A stretch of 64,000 nucleotides of DNA from Tenrec ecaudatus. Its lineage: Eukaryota; Chordata; Mammalia; Afrosoricida; Tenrecidae. The stretch covers positions 121,986,070 through 122,050,069 of the forward strand of contig NC_134532.1 of NCBI RefSeq assembly GCF_050624435.1, given 5' to 3'. This document shows, in pieces, positions 46,791 through 57,112 of this stretch. Positions within the stretch are counted from its first letter, which is position 1; every line of letters starts with the position of its first letter. The translations under genes and the position numbers were made by a program. A model generated the notes under the pieces. It did not search any database. It saw only the letters and a program-made list of their open reading frames with translations, and was not told the DNA's origin.

Positions 46791-47082
46791 GAGAATCGAT
46801 GCATTCGAATTGTGGTGTTGGAGAATAATATTGAACGGACCATGGATTACTAACCAATCTGTGTCAGAAGAAGTAAGGCCAGATCCTCTGTAGAAGTGAG
46901 GACAGCAAGACTTTGTCATACATATTTTGGACAAATTATCAGGGAGGCTCAGTCCCTAGAGAAGAGCATCATGTTTGGCACAGTGGAAGGCCTTCAAGGA
47001 GATGGACCGACACCAGGGCTGCATCACTGGTGCTGAAGGAAGGAACGATTGTGAGGATGGCCCAGGACATGGCAGTGTTTCT

Positions 47083-47205
47083 CTCTTTTAAATTTCATTT
47101 TATTGGGGGATCTTATAGCTCTTATCAAACACATATCCATTGTGTCAAACACATCTCTACATATGTTGTCATCATCTTTTTCAAAACATTTTCTTTCTTT
47201 TTGTT
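47083..47205 (-). mobile_element. Very short L1 tail inserted at the RTE end
   Basis: AATTTCATTTTATTGGGGGATC starts the antisense tail and CATCTTTTTCAAAACATTTTC ends it. Flanks TTTCTCTCTTTT and TTTCTTTCTTTT look like a degenerate target-site duplication. Confidence 0.75.
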
Positions 47206-47254
47206 GTCCAGGAGGTCACTGGGTCAGAGCTGTCTCTGTGGCACCTGAGAACGT

Positions 47255-47485
47255 TTCTCCCTTAGAGGAGCCCTGGTGACATAGTGGATACCTGCTGGGG
47301 GATGACTCATGAGGTTAATAGTTGGAAACCACCAGCCTCTCTGCAAGAGAAAGATGAGGCTTTCTACTCATGTAAAGAACTGCAGTCTGCATACTCTGCA
47401 ACTCAGGCTTCTACCCCACACTCCAGGGTTGCTGTGACTCAGAAACTGACTCGAAGGCAGTGAATTTGGGGTGGGTGGGTTGTTT
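47255..47485 (+). mobile_element. AfroSINE, full length
   Basis: GAGGAGCCCTGGTGACATAGTGG (A-box region), GTTGGAAACCACCAGCC (B-box region), GAGGCTTTCTACTCATGTAAAG and the end CTGACTCGAAGGCAGTGAATTTGG. Confidence 0.85.
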
Positions 47486-47804
47486 ATTGTCTGTTTGTTT
47501 ATTTTTTCAACAACCATAATTTGGTGTTACCAATTCACAGAAGAGGAAGGCAAGACTGCACAAACCATGAAGAGGCAGAGCAGAGTTCAGATTAGCCTTT
47601 CATCAGCTAGTTCCGTCTAAACCATTACTCAATGAGAACGATAAATTCCCTTTCAGTTGGTCTTATAACAAAGAGCACACAGTCTCCAACCTTGAAAAAC
47701 TGTTAATACTGGTTTGTGAATTGTTAAGAACGCTTCCAAAAATTTGTGAGAAATAGAGATACCGTGGAATTTGACGCCCGCATATTTCTCAAAGCCTCAG
47801 TCAT

Positions 47805-48065
47805 GTTCAGATTAATTTACATTAGGTTTCTTAGCTTTAATCTCCATGTTATCAATTCAGTGGATGAAGGGATTAATTTTGCTTACCAAAACGGGCTTTC
47901 TGCTCTCGTAAAGGGTCACAATCTCGGATACTCCGTGGAGTTCAGATTCACAATTACATCGGGCTTCTTAGATTTAATCGCCATTTTATCAATTAGATGG
48001 ATTAAAGGATTAATGGTTGTTTCCCGAGAAAGGGCGTTCCACTCTGTGAAGAGTTACAGTTTCTT
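47805..48065 (+). repeat. Two diverged ~135-bp direct repeats containing SINE-derived sequence
   Basis: Unit 1 starts GTTCAGATTAATTTACATT (47,805) and unit 2 starts GTTCAGATTCACAATTACAT (47,940). Both run through TTCTTAG.TTTAATC.CCAT.TTATCAATT and GGATTAAT. Each then ends in an AfroSINE-like block: CGTAAAGGGTCACAATCTCGGA in unit 1 and GTGAAGAGTTACAGTTTC in unit 2. Confidence 0.75.
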
Positions 48066-48145
48066 TCGGAATCTCACAAGGGCAGTTCTACCCTGTCGTT
48101 TCAGATCGCTTTGTGTAGGCAGTGAGTTTGTTTTTCCTTTGCTCT
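48036..48145 (+). mobile_element. AfroSINE body fragment
   Basis: CACTCTGTGAAGAGTTACAG, ACAAGGGCAGTTCTACCCTGTC and the end AGGCAGTGAGTTTG; head and B box are missing. Confidence 0.65.
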
Positions 48146-48159
48146 TTCAGTGACTTGAG

Positions 48160-48870
48160 TGCCCCCATTCGGAAGAGGAGAAATGATTAAAAGGAGTTTG
48201 GGTATCAAAATTGTTGGGGACCCCTTCTCTCGACTTTATCTCCCTGAAATAGGGATGTCCTCTAATTTGATTTGAATTGTTTCAAATGGAATCTAAAGTA
48301 CTTTTGAGTGTATAATTCAGCCCTTTATTCACATTGGAGCTATTCAACTTGTTTTGAAAATGCAGTGTGCTATTATTATAAATATGAAAGATTGATGTCA
48401 CTATTATCCTAAGCAGCTGGAGATGTGCACAGGTGTTCTTAATCTATTAGTTGGAAGGCTAAGTAGCTGGCATTAGGATAGTGCTGTCTGTACAGTACTA
48501 TATTTTAAGCCCACCATTTGCAATTGATTACATGGACCATCTGTAACTGCCTGTGAATCATGTTCGAATTACCCTTCTGGCATTTACTGAGCATTTGTCA
48601 AGTAGCTAACTGTTTCGTGCAGAAAAGTTGACACGTAATAGTTGTGAGGTTTCAATACATCAATTCTAGACACCAAACTGGGTAGAACCCACTAATGTGT
48701 CGTGTCCAGAACACTATTTTTTGATTAGCGAAGGAACACTGCCTCACTCCAAGACCCCTCGCTGCAAGTAGACAAAAAAGTCTTTTGTGGCCAGTGAGGT
48801 AACTGCTCCACCATTTGTGCCTTGTTCGACTATCTCGTGTGTGTGTGTGTGGGGGGGGGGGTTCAAAAGT
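48160..48870. other. H2AZ1 upstream flank, nothing recognised
   Basis: Non-repetitive sequence with no AfroSINE, L1 or RTE. A TG/G run (GTGTGTGTGTGTGGGGGGGG) lies at 48,838-48,861, just before the CpG island. Lack of repeats may reflect regulatory constraint. Confidence 0.4.
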
Positions 48871-48879
48871 GGCGAGGCG

Positions 48880-50360
48880 CGAGGGGCTAGAAAACGCAGC
48901 GGAAAATGCAGTGGGGGCGGCCGGTCGCGACCCGTTAGGGGCCGGGGACTCTAGGAGAGTCAGGGCATTGGAAGTCTGCAGTTCGCGGACGAACGACTTC
49001 CATGTAGACGCGCCCGAGAGACCTGTCAGACAGGGGAGGGGCGCCCGGAGCCCCAGAGGCAGCGGGGGCCGCGGGTCTCTGCCCCCCTCCCCAGAGTGCC
49101 CCAGTGAGCGGGGTGGTCTGCAGGAAGGCGCGCTGGCCCCCGGCACGTGGTTTTCAAAGCTCCGCCGGGAAATCTAGGGATGGAGGGGGCGCTACTCTGA
49201 GCTCCTCCTCGAAGCCTCTCCGCTCCTCCTCCCGGACACGTGACCGCGCCTGGCTGGTCTCTAAGCTCCCGCAGCGCAGTTCGCTCTGTTTCTTCCCTCC
49301 CGCTGCCTTGCCCTTCTTCTCCCTCTACCCGTCTCCACCCCCTCCCCCGCCTCCTGCTTTAACCCCAATCGCGGCTTGAGCTGCGAAGCGCCCGCCCCTT
49401 CGCCCTGTTACTAGCCTTCTCATTGGCTGAGGCCTCAAGGACGCGTCCCGAGGGCGGGCGGCCGCCATTGGTGCGATGAGCAATCGGAGTTCCCGGATGA
49501 GGGAACATTCTGCGGTATAAAGGGAGCGGGGAAGGCGGGAGACAGCGCAGTTTGAATCGCGGTGCGACGGAGTAGCTGTGGGGAGCTCGCTAGGTGTTGG
49601 ACTAGCCCTTTCTCTGCCTTGCTTGTTTGAGATTCAGCGGGATTCGAAATGGTAAACTTAGCAGAGGCGCTCGGTGACTTGGCGGGTTTTTTGCCGGCGG
49701 GCGGAGAATCCCGTTATACAGTGGGATAAGGGGGTGAAGGGGTGGCGGTTGGGAACGCGCGGAGACTGGATTTGGAAAAGCGGAGGGGGGGCGTTTTGTC
49801 GGCGGCGAGCGCAGCAGCCCGCGATCTCGTGGCGGGCGGCGACGGTTGGGGCGCGCGCGCAACGCCGCTGGGGGCGGGCTGGCGGAGGCGCGCGGCCGCG
49901 GCGGCGGGCGGGGTCGCCCCTGCGGCGCGCGGCGGGCCGGAGCCCCCAGCGGGGCCGCGCTCGCGCCCGGGCCGCGCCGCGCCGCGGTGGGGGAGGGGCG
50001 CGGCGCCTGGGTAATCCTATATGTTCCGTTCCTCCTCCGCTCGCGGCCGTGTGCGCGCCGCAGGCTGGCGGTAAGGCTGGGAAGGACTCCGGAAAGGCCA
50101 AGACAAAGGCGGTTTCCCGCTCACAGCGAGCCGGCTTGCAGGTCAGTAGTTGCTCGTGCCGTTTCCCCCCCGCACCACCTTCCTCGTTTAGCGTCGCTCC
50201 TCAACTGCCGTTCGGGCTTTGGGGGGGGCAACCCGGTGTCGCGACTTGGGTCGCCGATAACGATAAATCTCGGCAAAGGGAGTCGGGGTGTCGGAGAGGG
50301 GGGCGATCACGTGTGTGGTTGCTGGAGGGTGTTGCTGCACTGGCGTCGCCCATGCTCTTT
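48880..50360. promoter_or_regulatory. CpG island over the H2AZ1 promoter, exon 1 and intron 1
   Basis: A sharp change from AT-rich repeats to GC-rich sequence with very dense CpG, peaking at 49,840-50,020 in intron 1. It covers the promoter, the ATG exon and exon 2. Open frames of 100-230 codons here are by-products of GC richness. Confidence 0.9.
49420..49548 (+). promoter_or_regulatory. H2AZ1: H2AZ1 core promoter: inverted CCAAT boxes and TATA box
   Basis: Two inverted CCAAT boxes (ATTGG at 49,422-49,426 and 49,467-49,471) precede GGTATAAAGG, with the TATAAA at 49,516-49,521. Transcription should start about 25-30 bp downstream, near 49,545. This layout is typical of the strongly expressed, replication-independent histone gene. 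The TSS is inferred. Confidence 0.8.
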
Positions 50361-51359
50361 GCTTTGGCGCGCGTGTAATTTTCCAGTCCTTGACTAACGT
50401 CTTTGAGCATCTGTGTTGTGTGCTTAACATTAAGTTCCCAGTGGGCCGTATTCATCGACACCTGAAATCTAGGACGACCAGCCACGGACGTGTGGGCGCG
50501 ACTGCCGCTGTGTACAGCGCTGCCATCCTGGAGTACCTCACCGCAGAGGTAATTGGGTGTACGCCTATAATCTGGAAACGACTTGCGGGGGGGCAATGAG
50601 AGGGAAAGGAGGAAAGTGATGCAAGAAGACTCGCACCCCTGAATGCGGCGACCGACCTCTGAGAACGCTAGAGGGAGCTGGTGCTTGTCGGCAGTCTTCA
50701 CGGAGTTTCTGTTAACTGCCCCCGTAAATAATTGGGTGCCGCCTTTTATAGTTTTTGCTTATCTCACCATTCAAGTAGGAGGCAGTGGTGATGGATGGGT
50801 AATTTCTGCTCATGAATGTGTGATTCTGCTCTGGATCTTGGCCGAAGGCGAGCTGAGAGTTGGAAGGAGATGATTCAGGTTCTGTCTCTCTAGGTACTTG
50901 AACTGGCAGGGAATGCATCAAAAGACTTGAAGGTAAAGCGCATAACCCCTCGCCACTTGCAACTTGCTATTCGAGGCGATGAAGAGTTGGACTCGCTCAT
51001 CAAGGCGACCATTGCCGGTGGTGGTATGTAGACTAGAATCCTGTGTGGCATTGAGAATGGCTTGTGCCTTCCTATCATTATCTGAAAGAACGCCTAAGTG
51101 TGTTTGCACTGCAACATGTGAAATTTGATTTATATAACTGAAAGTGGTGTTGTACTTTGCATGCTTTGAGCTTCCTTTTTCAAAGACTTTAAAATTAAAT
51201 CTTTTTCAGATTAAACACTAACTTGATTTTAAATGCTGTGTTTATAAAATACATATACACATAAAAAGTTGAATTAATCTCTTGTCACTTTGAATAGGTG
51301 TCATTCCACACATCCACAAATCTCTGATTGGGAAGAAAGGACAACAGAAGACTGTCTAA
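49649..51359 (+). CDS. H2AZ1: Histone H2A variant H2A.Z.1 (complete, five coding exons)
   Basis: Histone variant that replaces H2A in nucleosomes at promoters and enhancers; it is deposited by SRCAP/p400 complexes. Coding exons: 49,649-49,651 (ATG only), 50,064-50,141, 50,435-50,548, 50,894-51,023 and 51,298-51,359 with stop TAA. All four introns have GT...AG ends. The spliced product is 128 codons, the family length. It starts [16 protein letters not shown] with acetylatable N-terminal lysines, then the histone fold ([12 protein letters not shown] ... [17 protein letters not shown]), and the H2A.Z-specific docking segment [16 protein letters not shown]. Thr14, Ser38 and Val127 (numbered without Met) match H2A.Z.1 rather than H2A.Z.2. 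The start has G at -3 and, after splicing, G at +4. No disabling change is seen. The intron-bearing structure excludes a processed pseudogene. Confidence 0.98.
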
Positions 51360-51745
51360 AGGATGCCTGGATTCCTTACGATCTCAGGACTCTAAATACT
51401 CTAACAGCTGTCCAGTGTGGGTGATTCCAGTGGACTGTATCTCTGTGAAAAAACACAATTTTGCCTTTTTGTAATTCTATTTGAGCACGTTGGGAGTTTA
51501 ATTAACTTCCCAACCAACCAAATTTCTGCATTCGAGTCTTAACCATATTTAAGTGTTACTGTGGCTTCAAAGAAGCTATTGATTCTGAAGTAGTGGGTTT
51601 TGATTGAGTTGACTGTTTTTAAAAAACTGTTTGGGTTTTAATTGTGATGCAGAAGTTATAGTAACAAACATTTGGTTTTGTACAGACATTATTTCCACTC
51701 TGGTGGATAAGCTCAATAAAGGTCATATCCCAGACTCGTGTTTTA
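51360..51745 (+). terminator. H2AZ1: H2AZ1 3'UTR and polyadenylation signal
   Basis: An AATAAA hexamer at 51,715-51,720 (GCTCAATAAAGGTCAT) lies about 355 bp after the stop; cleavage is expected near 51,735-51,745. The 3'UTR ends in polyadenylation, not a histone stem-loop, as expected for this variant. Confidence 0.85.
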
Positions 51746-52590
51746 AATTTGTTTGATTGTAATAATTCATCCCATTGAATCTTAACAATTGCTAAGCATG
51801 GTTCCTATATTGGAATTAAACTTGTGTTGATCAACAGTGAGCTGGTCATACCATGGTGTTTGTTTTTAATGTTCTATAATGCCTTCAGGGACTAAAGTAA
51901 TGGCAGGATTGGGGTGGGATTAAGCTACAGGTTAGACATGCTTGAGGCATCTCAGTTTGTACATGGCTGCCTTATCAATGGTAATCTACCAGTGTACTGT
52001 TATGCTGGGAAGACGAGGGCTTACCCTACCATAGAATGGATGTATAGGGTAATTTTTGAAGATTACTACTAGAAAGTGGTACTTCGTGTGCCAGGTATTT
52101 TAAATCTACCTAAAATTGTTCCAATGCTGAATAGTGGGTAAGGGGAGAATCTAGATTTCCTCTTTAAGTGCACATTCTTGGCTTGACAGCTTTGGGGCGG
52201 GGAAGTCCATTATCTTGATTTTTCCATAAACTTAGATATGTTTTGTGGTTGGGTTGAGTGCAGAGCCATTTTTTTAAAGCACTTTGAGTTGGCAAATTCA
52301 TCCCCCAAAAGTTTTCCATGTAGATAGTAACCAACAGTAGCATTCTACAGTTCTCCACTGAAGAAACAAAAATGACCTACAATTCCCAAGGATGAAAAGT
52401 GGGAAAGTCCAGCCACTACACATGATGGTTATATGTTGGGAATGGCTGGCACTTATTTGGGTCTAACGGTTTGACTTAAAGCAGCTTTTAAAAAATGAGC
52501 CACTGATTGACCTGGCAGTGGAGGCTGGGCCTGGAGGGTTGTAACTGAGGTGTAAAGGGTAATGGAGCCACGCGGGTGGGGTTTAGGGTC
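51746..52590. other. Short intergenic gap between H2AZ1 and DNAJB14
   Basis: No AfroSINE, L1 or RTE copy is recognised here, in contrast to flanking regions. It probably holds 3' flank of H2AZ1 and upstream regulatory sequence of DNAJB14, but no specific site can be called. Confidence 0.5.
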
Positions 52591-52599
52591 CAGATCCAG

Positions 52600-53640
52600 C
52601 ATTGGCGAACACCTGTTGGAGCACCTTGTAGGGACAGGACGTCCTCGATGACCCGAAGTCTCCGGGCTTGGAGGGCCCAGAGGCGTTGCTTCTGGGTCTG
52701 GGAATTGAACTAAAAAGGGGTCCCAGCCAACTTGCCGCCCCGGAAGCAGCCTCTGGTCTTCGGGCTGCGGCGCCGGAGGTCAGGGCAAGGCGGGTCCCAG
52801 GCCGGCGGCGGCGGCGGCACCCCCGGGCGGGGCTGCGGCTGGTCTCGCCCGCGCTGGGCGGGCCCGAGGCGCTCCGAGCTCCGCGGGGCGGCGCCCCGCT
52901 GCCCAGCGCACCCGACGCTAGGCCCGGCCCGTAGCGGCCGCTGGGGGCTGGGAGGCCGCCGTGAGGAGGCGGAGCTGCGAGGCCCCGCCGCCCGCTCGCC
53001 CGCCCGTCCGCCCCTCGGGCCCCGCCGCCCGCCGCGGTCCCCGGCGCTCCTCCCTGCTCCGCCGCACGCCCCCACTCGGGCGGCCTCGCCTCCTGCTCCG
53101 CGGCGGGCGGCCGCTTCCGCCCCTCGTCGCCGCCGCGCCAGAGGAAACGGAAGGAGGTACCAGTCATGGAGGGGAACCGGGATGAGGCGGAGAAGTGCGT
53201 CGAGATCGCCCGTGAGGCGCTGAAGGCCGGCAACCGCGAGAAGGCCCAGCGCTTCCTGCAGAAGGCCGAGAAGCTCTACCCGCTGCCGGCGGCCCGCGGT
53301 GAGGAGCGCGGGCCCCCTCCCGGCCCCGGCCCCCCGCCGCCCGCTCGGCCCCGGGCCCCCTGGACCCCCGTGGGTCCCAGGCGGGAGCGCCCGACACACC
53401 CCCGCCCCGGCCCTGTGTCGGGCGCCGGCCGGGCCCGGTGGGCGGCCTGCGACCCTGGGCCCCGGGCGGCCGGCCGGCCTGCGGGTTGCCGGTCCTCGGG
53501 GACGGCCGGACGCGTTGCGGGCTCCGGGGCTGGGAGCCTCCGTGCTCTCGGCTCCTCGGCTCCGCCGGACCCCGTGGCACCGGGTGGTGCTGTGTATCGA
53601 GATGCGTGGTTCGGGGGCCCCTAGCGCCCCACCTTCGCCC
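52600..53640. promoter_or_regulatory. DNAJB14: CpG island at the DNAJB14 promoter
   Basis: GC-rich, CpG-dense sequence running from upstream of the start codon into intron 1. I see no TATA box near the expected start. GC-rich Sp1-like GGGCGG/CCGCCC motifs occur, as expected of a housekeeping promoter. A GCGGCGGCGG run lies at 52,805-52,817. The exact start of transcription cannot be placed. Confidence 0.85.
53166..53298 (+). CDS. DNAJB14: DnaJ homolog subfamily B member 14, exon 1 (partial gene)
   Basis: Encodes the N-terminal 44 residues of DNAJB14, an ER-membrane J-protein that partners Hsp70s. The start reads [18 protein letters not shown], then [19 protein letters not shown], which matches the known N-terminus of this family. 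The exon ends after 44 codons plus one base, at a clear donor (CGCG|GTGAGG, from 53,299), phase 1. The J domain with HPD motif and the transmembrane segment lie in later exons outside the window. The ATG (GTCATGG) is the only in-frame start that gives the family N-terminus. It follows H2AZ1 in the same direction, as in human. Confidence 0.96.
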
Positions 53641-54464
53641 CCAAGCCAGGCCTAGGCCCCTAGTGAGGTGAGGGGCACCGGGAACTCGAGGGGTGGATTT
53701 GCATGCAGACTTAAGGCTCCATTGCCTTTGGGGTAGAGAGCTGTTCCCAGAGCAAACATTTTGGAATACCTGAGATGACATCGTTTTTCTACGGGAGAGA
53801 AAGGAAAAGTGGGCTTTAAGAAGAGGTGAGGGGAGCCCACATTTTGCAGGAATAATCAAGAGTCGGGATGATTTGCTAAATACTCTCTGATGTGGTAACA
53901 CCACAGTTACCAGCAAATTAAGGCAAATCTCCACGGAATAGATTACGGGCCTTCTTTTCGTTGAATTCACTTTACTTTGTGCAACTCTCTAGCAGCATAG
54001 CCAACATGTATTGAACACTTGCAAAGTGCCACGGGTTGTAGCAAGCGTTTTATATGAAATAATGCATTTATTCCTATGTAGGGGATTGATTTGACCAGGT
54101 TTTCTCATGTGGAAGCAGACTTTTTGGTGAATGAATGAACGAATGATTGAAAGGACATATTTTACCGTAGGTCATACAGTAATTACATAATGGAAATGTG
54201 AGAATAATTGAGCTGTCTTCACAAAAGACGCCTATTATCATTTGCCCTACCAGGTGGATCATGTTCTGAGTTTGAAAATCTTAGACTGATGAATGGGAGG
54301 CTACCTGTGGTGTTTGTTGTTTGCTGATTGTCTCCCCTCCATCGTTGAACACCTGGCATTCTTTGCTTTTCGCTCTGCCCCTACCTTGTCCTTACCTTGG
54401 GTCACCAGAGAAACCCGAAAAGGGCAGGAAAGGAATTAGTAATTGTTGAATCTTCCCTCTGTAT

Positions 54465-54665
54465 CAATAGAGCCCTGTGGAGGCACAAACAGATGAACTC
54501 TGCTACTAACCACAAGTTGGCAGTTCAAAACCACCCAGAGACACCTCAGAAGAAAACTTGGTGGTCCACTTCCCAAAGGTCACAGCCACTGACCAACCCC
54601 ACAGAGCACAGTTTGACGTTGAAACGCATAGTTGCCCTGCATGGGAGTTGACTGGAAGACAACTT
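54465..54665 (+). mobile_element. AfroSINE
   Basis: GAGCCCTGTGGAGGCACAAAC at the head, TTGGCAGTTCAAAACCACCC as the B box, ACTTGGTGGTCCACTTCCC in the body. Confidence 0.75.
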
Positions 54666-55094
54666 ACTTGTTTCATTGTTGTCTGAATACTCGATTTCAT
54701 AGAACAATTATGTAGTCCTAGAGACAGCTTGACCTTAAGTGGGTAGACACTTAAGGGAGAGTGCCTTAGCTTTGAAAGCCTGGCTCCTCCACTTAATAGT
54801 CTGTAACCTTTATAATCTTGGATGAGAATCACTCTCGCCTTTAGCTTTCTGGTCTATAAAATGGGGCAAGAAGGTACCAGTCTCGGGACCAGTATGTGAA
54901 AAAAATGGGTTAATACAGTGACAGATCATTGGGACTGCCTGGTACCAGGTCTTGCAAGTTTTCCTGTTTGACTGGTATTCTATCACTCTTGTTAGTGAAA
55001 AACATTTTGTTTTGCATCACTGACTGGTTTCTGCCTCACACAGGTTCTGACTTTCACACCAGCAAAATAAGGAAGTTAATTTTACAGTAACTTT

Positions 55095-55272
55095 TAGCAT
55101 TAAAAAACTCTCCACCATCCAGTCAAAAGCTGACTCATAGTGGCCCCCTGTGGGTTTCCAAGACTATAGAAAGCCCAGCCTTTCTTCCTCAGAGCTGGTG
55201 GTGTTTTCGAACTGCCACCCATGCAGATCACAGCCCAACACCTAACCACTGCACTGGTAGGACTCCCTACTT
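55095..55272 (-). mobile_element. AfroSINE
   Basis: CAAAAGCTGACTCATAGTGG, CTTTCTTCCTCAGAGCTGGTGG, TTCGAACTGCCACCC and AACCACTGCACTGGTAGGACTCCC in antisense order. Confidence 0.8.
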
Positions 55273-55799
55273 CTAGCATACAGACAACCAAATCAGTCTG
55301 ATCATGGACACTAAAATATCAAAGAATAACCTAATTTGATTGAAATCACCTATAGAGGACTGTTCATACAGAAGAAACATTTTAAGTACAGGAATAAAAA
55401 GTCAGCTGTACAAATGTAAGGCAGTATGTAATTACCAAACAAAATAATCAAGGTCTTGGTGTGGTGTAGTTTGAAAACCTCAGTTCAAATATAGACTTTT
55501 GCTTTTTTTTAAAATCTTTCAGCACGGTCATGTTACTTAGCTTCTCTCAGTCTTCTTTCGCTGCATGTCAAATGATTTCTTCACCTCGTTTATCTGAACC
55601 TTAACTGAAATGAAGTGTGTGCTTAGCAAAGCATATCTCATACTGAACATTCTCAGATTTTTACTGAATAATTTAAATATTGCATTAGTTGATCATTACA
55701 TTACATGATCAAAAGTTGTGTCCAAGATAATCAGAGCTATTGCTTGAGAAATTTTGCCCTGAAATTTTACTAGTAGAGACGATCACCACCACCAAAAGC

Positions 55800-55935
55800 A
55801 GCAAAGGAAGCAACTGCCATAGAATTCATTCCAAACCATGGGGACCCTATCGGACACGGTAGGATTTTCAAACCCCCAACCTTTTAGTTGGCAGCTAAGC
55901 ATGTTAACCACTACGCTACCAGTGCAGGCCAGACA
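55800..55935 (-). mobile_element. AfroSINE fragment, internally deleted
   Basis: AACTGCCATAGAATTCATTCC, GGGACCCTATCGGACACGG and GTTAACCACTACGCTACCAG; the middle is shortened. Confidence 0.75.
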
Positions 55936-56477
55936 CCACCAAACCTTTAGAAATCAAGTTGGTTGGATGCTCCTGTGAATGTTGTCTTACTAAGATAGGC
56001 AAAAGGAAAAACATCACATCTATTATTCTTATACTGGGAATAGAAATCCTTGAGGTTAACTCTAAGTTAATATTAGGATTTTTATATTTGTAATTTTACT
56101 CATGTCTAACACTTAAATCTTTTGGCAAGTGTTCCTTGAGCAAAAAATTGATCTTTAAATGGATCTAAGATATCATTGCTTTCTATGTTTTTAGTTAAGA
56201 GTATTTTCTAGTTTACATATTGTAGTAAACATAATGGATTTAAGTTTTGCATCTTTCAAGTATTTTCCTATCTATGATTTTATTCTAAGCTTGAAAATAT
56301 TCCTATGTGAATAGCTACTGCATAGAAAGTGTATATTTTCTGGGAACATAATGTCAGCAGTCAGAAAGTACATTATATTTTAGTTTTCCCAACTATGCAG
56401 TTACTGAATTGTTGACATGCTTTACACTTTTACAGTGGGTTGTATTCTTACTGTTAAATACATTATGCTGCTATTGT

Positions 56478-56632
56478 AGTTAACACTGGGCTGCTAACCA
56501 CAGGGTCACCAGAGGAGAAAGAAGAGGCTTTCTACTCCCATAAAGAGTTACAGTTTGGGAAACCCACAAAGGCAGTTCTGCTCCGCCCTATAGGGTTGCT
56601 ATGAGTCGGAATCAACTCAGTAAGTGGAACTG
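56478..56632 (+). mobile_element. AfroSINE, 5' part missing
   Basis: CACTGGGCTGCTAACCACAGG, TTTCTACTCCCATAAAGAG, CCCTATAGGGTTGCTATGAG and TCGGAATCAACTC: close to the young consensus. Confidence 0.85.
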
Positions 56633-56827
56633 AATTGCCTGTTGTAATATTTTCCCATTTCTGATTAATTGGGAGGACTTATATATTTTCATATGCAGAG
56701 AAACTCACTTTTGTTTTCAAGAGTATCAGAGTAATTTGAATCTAAAGGTGACTGACAGTTTCAAAGACTATCCTGGGTCTTTAATGAACAGATAACTCAT
56801 ATTATCTTCTCATTTATCAGCATATTT

Positions 56828-56992
56828 GGAGTCCCTGAATGGCACAAACTCTTGAGTGCCCACTGTTCATCAGAAGGTGGAGGTTCAAGTCTACTAAGAA
56901 GGACCTTGGAAGAAAGACCTGGAGGTCCACTTCCAAAAAATATCAACCATTGAGAATTCAAAATGCGCCTACCCACACACACACAGAGACAT
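56828..56992 (+). mobile_element. Diverged AfroSINE ending in a CA run
   Basis: TTGGAGTCCCTGAATGGCACAAAC at the head, GGAGGTTCAAGTCTAC as the B box, ACCTGGAGGTCCACTTCC in the body; ends at ACCCACACACACACAG. Confidence 0.65.
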
Positions 56993-57112
56993 TAGAAATT
57001 AAAAGTCTCCTTTTGATTTTTTCCCCTTTGAGAGGTACATGTCTAGTTAATAACGTCGCCCCACTTCTCTTCATAAATATAACAAAAGTCTATTTTTATA
57101 TAAATGTCATGA

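Larger units (their letters stand above)
43370..47252 (+). mobile_element. Near full-length RTE LINE, dead, with two nested insertions
   Basis: This is the most complete RTE in the window: a 5'UTR-like region (43,370-43,583 and 44,119-44,340), the endonuclease (about 44,349-44,960), reverse transcriptase (about 45,600-46,790) and the 3' end. It is interrupted by a solo LTR (43,584-44,118) and by an L1 tail (47,083-47,205). After the L1 tail the RTE terminus resumes: TTGTTGTCCAGGAGGTCACTG. Stops and frameshifts disable both domains. Confidence 0.85.

Noticed and set aside
1-48000. Search for exons of DDIT4L or EMCN, the expected next genes upstream of H2AZ1
   Set aside because: No matching coding block was recognised; these genes probably lie beyond the left edge.
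47746-48153. A 135-codon open frame upstream of H2AZ1
   Set aside because: It is produced by the two 135-bp repeats and an AfroSINE body; no start context or known protein.
49674-50397. Open frames of 90-234 codons in the H2AZ1 CpG island
   Set aside because: They overlap H2AZ1 intron 1 and exons in wrong frames; composition (Arg/Gly/Ala/Pro) is a by-product of high GC content.
52583-53399. Long antisense frames (216-229 codons) across the DNAJB14 promoter
   Set aside because: Proline/arginine/glycine-rich translations typical of CpG islands with no domain; a divergent or antisense transcript is possible but not shown by sequence.
53299-53970. DNAJB14 exon 1 frame reading through to 53,624 and long antisense frames to 53,970
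   Set aside because: The family match stops exactly at the GTGAGG donor; the remainder is GC-rich intron sequence with no similarity to DNAJB14.
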